From the IMG/VR virus record IMGVR_UViG_3300042988_000982, positions 1 to 22,316 of that record: a DNA stretch of 22,316 bases. One strand, 5' to 3'. The stretch is from a virus. The notes under the pieces are model-generated. The model made no database searches, was not told the origin of the DNA, and saw only the letters and a list, made by a program, of their open reading frames with translations. The translations under genes were made by a program, and so were the position numbers. This document shows positions 21,100 to 22,316 of the stretch, one piece after another (position 1 is the stretch's first letter; every line of letters begins with the position of its first letter).

Positions 21100-21172
21100 T
21101 GAAGCCCGCTCCTAGAATCATGATGAGGAAAAGCCCGAGGGCGATTGCGTAGTCGCGCGCGGCCTGTCTCAT
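21092..21172 (-). CDS. 26-residue membrane microprotein (candidate)
   Basis: ATG 21172 overlaps the stop of the upstream gene (ATGA) and the frame ends 8 nt into the Gp157 gene. The peptide has a basic start (MRQAARD) and a hydrophobic run (YAIALGLFLIMILGAGF). Both overlaps match the coupling pattern used throughout this operon, and the gap would otherwise be unused. It is very short, so confidence is limited. Confidence 0.45.
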   Translation of the reverse strand: MRQAARDYAIALGLFLIMILGAGFNG

Positions 21173-21384
21173 TCCTCGCTCCACGGCTCTGCCTCGTATT
21201 GCTTCCAGAGCTTTGCGAGGCTTGCGCGGCGGTTAACTGTGCCGTCTGGTCTGGTGACGAATGGCACCTTCACATCGTCGCCGCTCTCGATGACGTAGGC
21301 CATTCCGCACTCGTCAACATTGAAACCAAACTTCCCGAGCGCGTCTCTAAATTGGCGCTGGCTCATGTCTCGCGCGGCGGTCAT
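21169..21384 (-). CDS. Small hypothetical protein of the early operon
   Basis: The 71-residue protein (MTAARDMSQRQFRDALGKFGFNVDE ... LAKLWKQYEAEPWSEE) looks soluble and has an N-terminal helical part that could be a degenerate HTH (SQRQFRDALGKFGF). Its start overlaps the preceding stop (ATGA) and its stop overlaps the next start. No family is recognised. Confidence 0.6.
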   Translation of the reverse strand: MTAARDMSQRQFRDALGKFGFNVDECGMAYVIESGDDVKVPFVTRPDGTVNRRASLAKLWKQYEAEPWSEE

Positions 21385-21608
21385 GCGGCCACCTCGACAG
21401 GTTTCGGCGCGGCCTCGGCAGGGGCCTCAATGGGGGTCAGTGTGTAGCCAAGGAGCCCGGCGGTTGTGGTCAACTCTCGCACCGCCGCAGCCAAGTAAAG
21501 ACTGCTTGTCCGGTTGGCGTGTTCCTTGATGGTGTGGACCAGAAGCGCCGCCTCCGCACATGCGTGGGCGTGAAGGTATGCCGTGTAAAACTTCATGCCA
21601 TCGTCCAT
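21381..21608 (-). CDS. Small hypothetical helical protein
   Basis: ATG 21608 overlaps the upstream stop (TGATG) and gives 75 residues. It is predicted largely helical (FYTAYLHAHACAEAALLVHTI, SSLYLAAAVRELTTTAGLLG) with an Ala/Pro-rich C-terminal tail. A longer frame to 21710 lies inside the upstream gene and is rejected. No function is suggested by the sequence. Confidence 0.6.
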   Translation of the reverse strand: MDDGMKFYTAYLHAHACAEAALLVHTIKEHANRTSSLYLAAAVRELTTTAGLLGYTLTPIEAPAEAAPKPVEVAA

Positions 21609-21964
21609 CACAACACCCCCGCGTGATAGGCCGCGCGCTCGGCGTCCGTGGTGTAACGCGGAAGGATGCGATCTTCCGCAAGCTGTTCGCGGAGTTGCGT
21701 TTCGAGCCATTCCTTGTCGGCAAATTTCAAAAGGACGGGGAACAAATCCGGCCCGGCGTAGGCACCATATGAGGGGAGGCGTTCCGTGGTGCCCGTTTCA
21801 CTGTTCCAGACGTGCTCGACGCCCTCGAAGCGAAACTTGGTGATTTCCCAGCCCAGTTCACCTCCGCTCACCGTGTATTCGATCTCGGCGAAGCAATCCG
21901 TCTGGAAAAAGCACACGCCCGATTCCTCGGCGGTGATCGTGGTCTCGATTTCGTAAATGCCCAT
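21608..21964 (-). CDS. First gene of the leftward operon, unknown function
   Basis: ATG 21964 has a strong SD (GGGAGG, 9 nt) and gives 118 residues; an upstream ATG (22009) lacks one. The N-terminal half is β-rich (MGIYEIETTITAEESGVCFF, FAEIEYTVSGGELGWEITKFRFEGVEHVW) and the C-terminal half helical (PVLLKFADKEWLETQLREQLAED). It is the first gene after a candidate promoter and operator. First-position early genes can be regulators or host-takeover factors, but nothing here proves either. Confidence 0.6.
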   Translation of the reverse strand: MGIYEIETTITAEESGVCFFQTDCFAEIEYTVSGGELGWEITKFRFEGVEHVWNSETGTTERLPSYGAYAGPDLFPVLLKFADKEWLETQLREQLAEDRILPRYTTDAERAAYHAGVL

Positions 21965-22001
21965 GCGGGGCTTCCTCCCTTGGTGAAATTCAACAAGGGG
22001 C

Positions 22002-22030
22002 AGCATCAACCAAAATGGTTGCTATGTCAA
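22002..22030 (-). promoter_or_regulatory. Candidate leftward early promoter
   Basis: Read on the - strand, a perfect -35 (TTGACA, 22030-22025), a 17-nt spacer and a weak -10 (GATGCT, 22007-22002, 3/6 matches) point to the gene at 21964. A start near 21995 would leave a leader of about 30 nt with the SD. The weak -10 keeps confidence low. Confidence 0.4.
22007..22021. promoter_or_regulatory. Operator-like inverted repeat in the promoter spacer
   Basis: CAACCA and TGGTTG are perfect 6-bp arms around AAA, lying inside the spacer of the candidate early promoter. A second ATCAACCA half-site at 22037-22044 repeats the first (22005-22012), 32 bp (about three helical turns) away. This fits repressor binding. 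Confidence 0.4.
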
Positions 22031-22065
22031 GCGCAAATCAACCAGATTGGCGGGATAGGGAAAAG

Positions 22066-22316
22066 TCAAACGCAGATATAAAGGTGATCGGCCACGTTGA
22101 AATCTATTTCGCCCGCACGTTCGGTGCGAAAATTGGTCGAGGCGAATTGCGCTTTTCGGCCCCGCGTGGCGCACGTCTGTTGCGCCTGGGACGTATCCTC
22201 GGCGCGCGGTTTCTGGCACTCGATCCCCATTCCACAATGCACGGTGATCTTGACCGAATCGCCGTTGAAATCGCTCACGGCGGGCGCTGACGCCGCGCAA
22301 CCCACAAGGAAAGTAA
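22066..22316 (-). CDS. Small lipoprotein (partial, N-terminus outside window)
   Basis: On the - strand the frame is open from the right edge to its stop at 22066. Near the edge it reads TFLVGCAASA, a lipobox (L-V-G-C), so the signal peptide begins outside the window. The mature part contains FNGDSVKI, a Cys pair region (VHCGMGIEC), an AQQTCATRG-KAQF block and a closing HLYICV. This resembles small alphaproteobacterial lipoproteins with a DFNGDSV...hLyLC pattern. The GTG at 22305 within the lipobox region is not the true start. It could alter the envelope of a lysogen or belong to lysis, but neither is shown. Confidence 0.6.
   Translation of the reverse strand, partial: TFLVGCAASAPAVSDFNGDSVKITVHCGMGIECQKPRAEDTSQAQQTCATRGRKAQFASTNFRTERAGEIDFNVADHLYICV

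Noticed and set aside
20566-21102. 178-codon + strand frame opposite the Gp157 gene
   Set aside because: The opposite strand carries a recognisable family and SD-linked operon structure.
22015-22290. 91-codon + strand frame at the right edge
   Set aside because: Opposes the lipoprotein frame, which has a lipobox and family-like motifs.

Overview
The window is a stretch of a temperate, long-tailed (siphovirus-type) phage genome. The likely host is an alphaproteobacterium, perhaps of the Hyphomicrobiales. This rests on a GapR/DUF2312 protein, a holin resembling the three-TM holins of gene transfer agents, a DUF7768-like protein, small secreted Cys-rich proteins of a type seen in that class, and high GC content. 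No ribosomal RNA, tRNA, CRISPR array or insertion sequence was seen.

Positions 1-9870 (+ strand) hold the tail module in near-canonical order: end of an HK97-gp10-like gene, DUF3168-like tail completion protein, two tandem tail-tube paralogues (the first with an extra Ig-like domain), tail assembly chaperones G and G-T joined by a probable -1 frameshift, tape measure, a fibre-like protein, a distal-tail-like protein, the tail hub, further tip and fibre proteins, and a repeat-containing tail fibre. Capsid and terminase genes must lie outside the window.

Positions 9962-12407 (+) form the lysis region: coiled-coil/TM protein, GH19-type endolysin with a C-terminal membrane anchor, a 41-residue membrane peptide, a two-TM holin-like protein, a three-TM holin and two small secreted proteins. 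Positions 12411-14272 (+) add an HExxH mini-protein, an HTH-metallophosphoesterase and a DUF7768-like protein. The only two longer gaps in the + strand series (7675-7752 and 9871-9961) carry the same palindromic motif at almost the same distance from the next start codon.

Positions 14293-21964 (- strand) form a tightly packed early/lysogeny operon, read leftwards from a candidate promoter near 22000 and mostly coupled by ATGA overlaps. In transcription order it encodes small unknown proteins, a Gp157-family protein, a Bet/RecT annealing protein, more small proteins, a free-standing DnaA domain-IV-like protein, a winged-helix protein, an HNH nuclease, small Zn and membrane proteins, a GapR homologue, an excisionase, a tyrosine integrase and three more small genes. 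A partial lipoprotein gene (22066 to the right edge) precedes the operon on the same strand. No polymerase, helicase, primase or CI-type repressor is in the window. The DnaA-IV-like and GapR-like proteins are the most unusual elements, because both mimic DNA-binding parts of host chromosome replication.

Phage genes flank the integrase on both sides. The sequence is therefore either an unintegrated phage genome or a prophage whose attachment site is not beside int. All functions are inferred from recognisable motifs and gene order; no database search was run.
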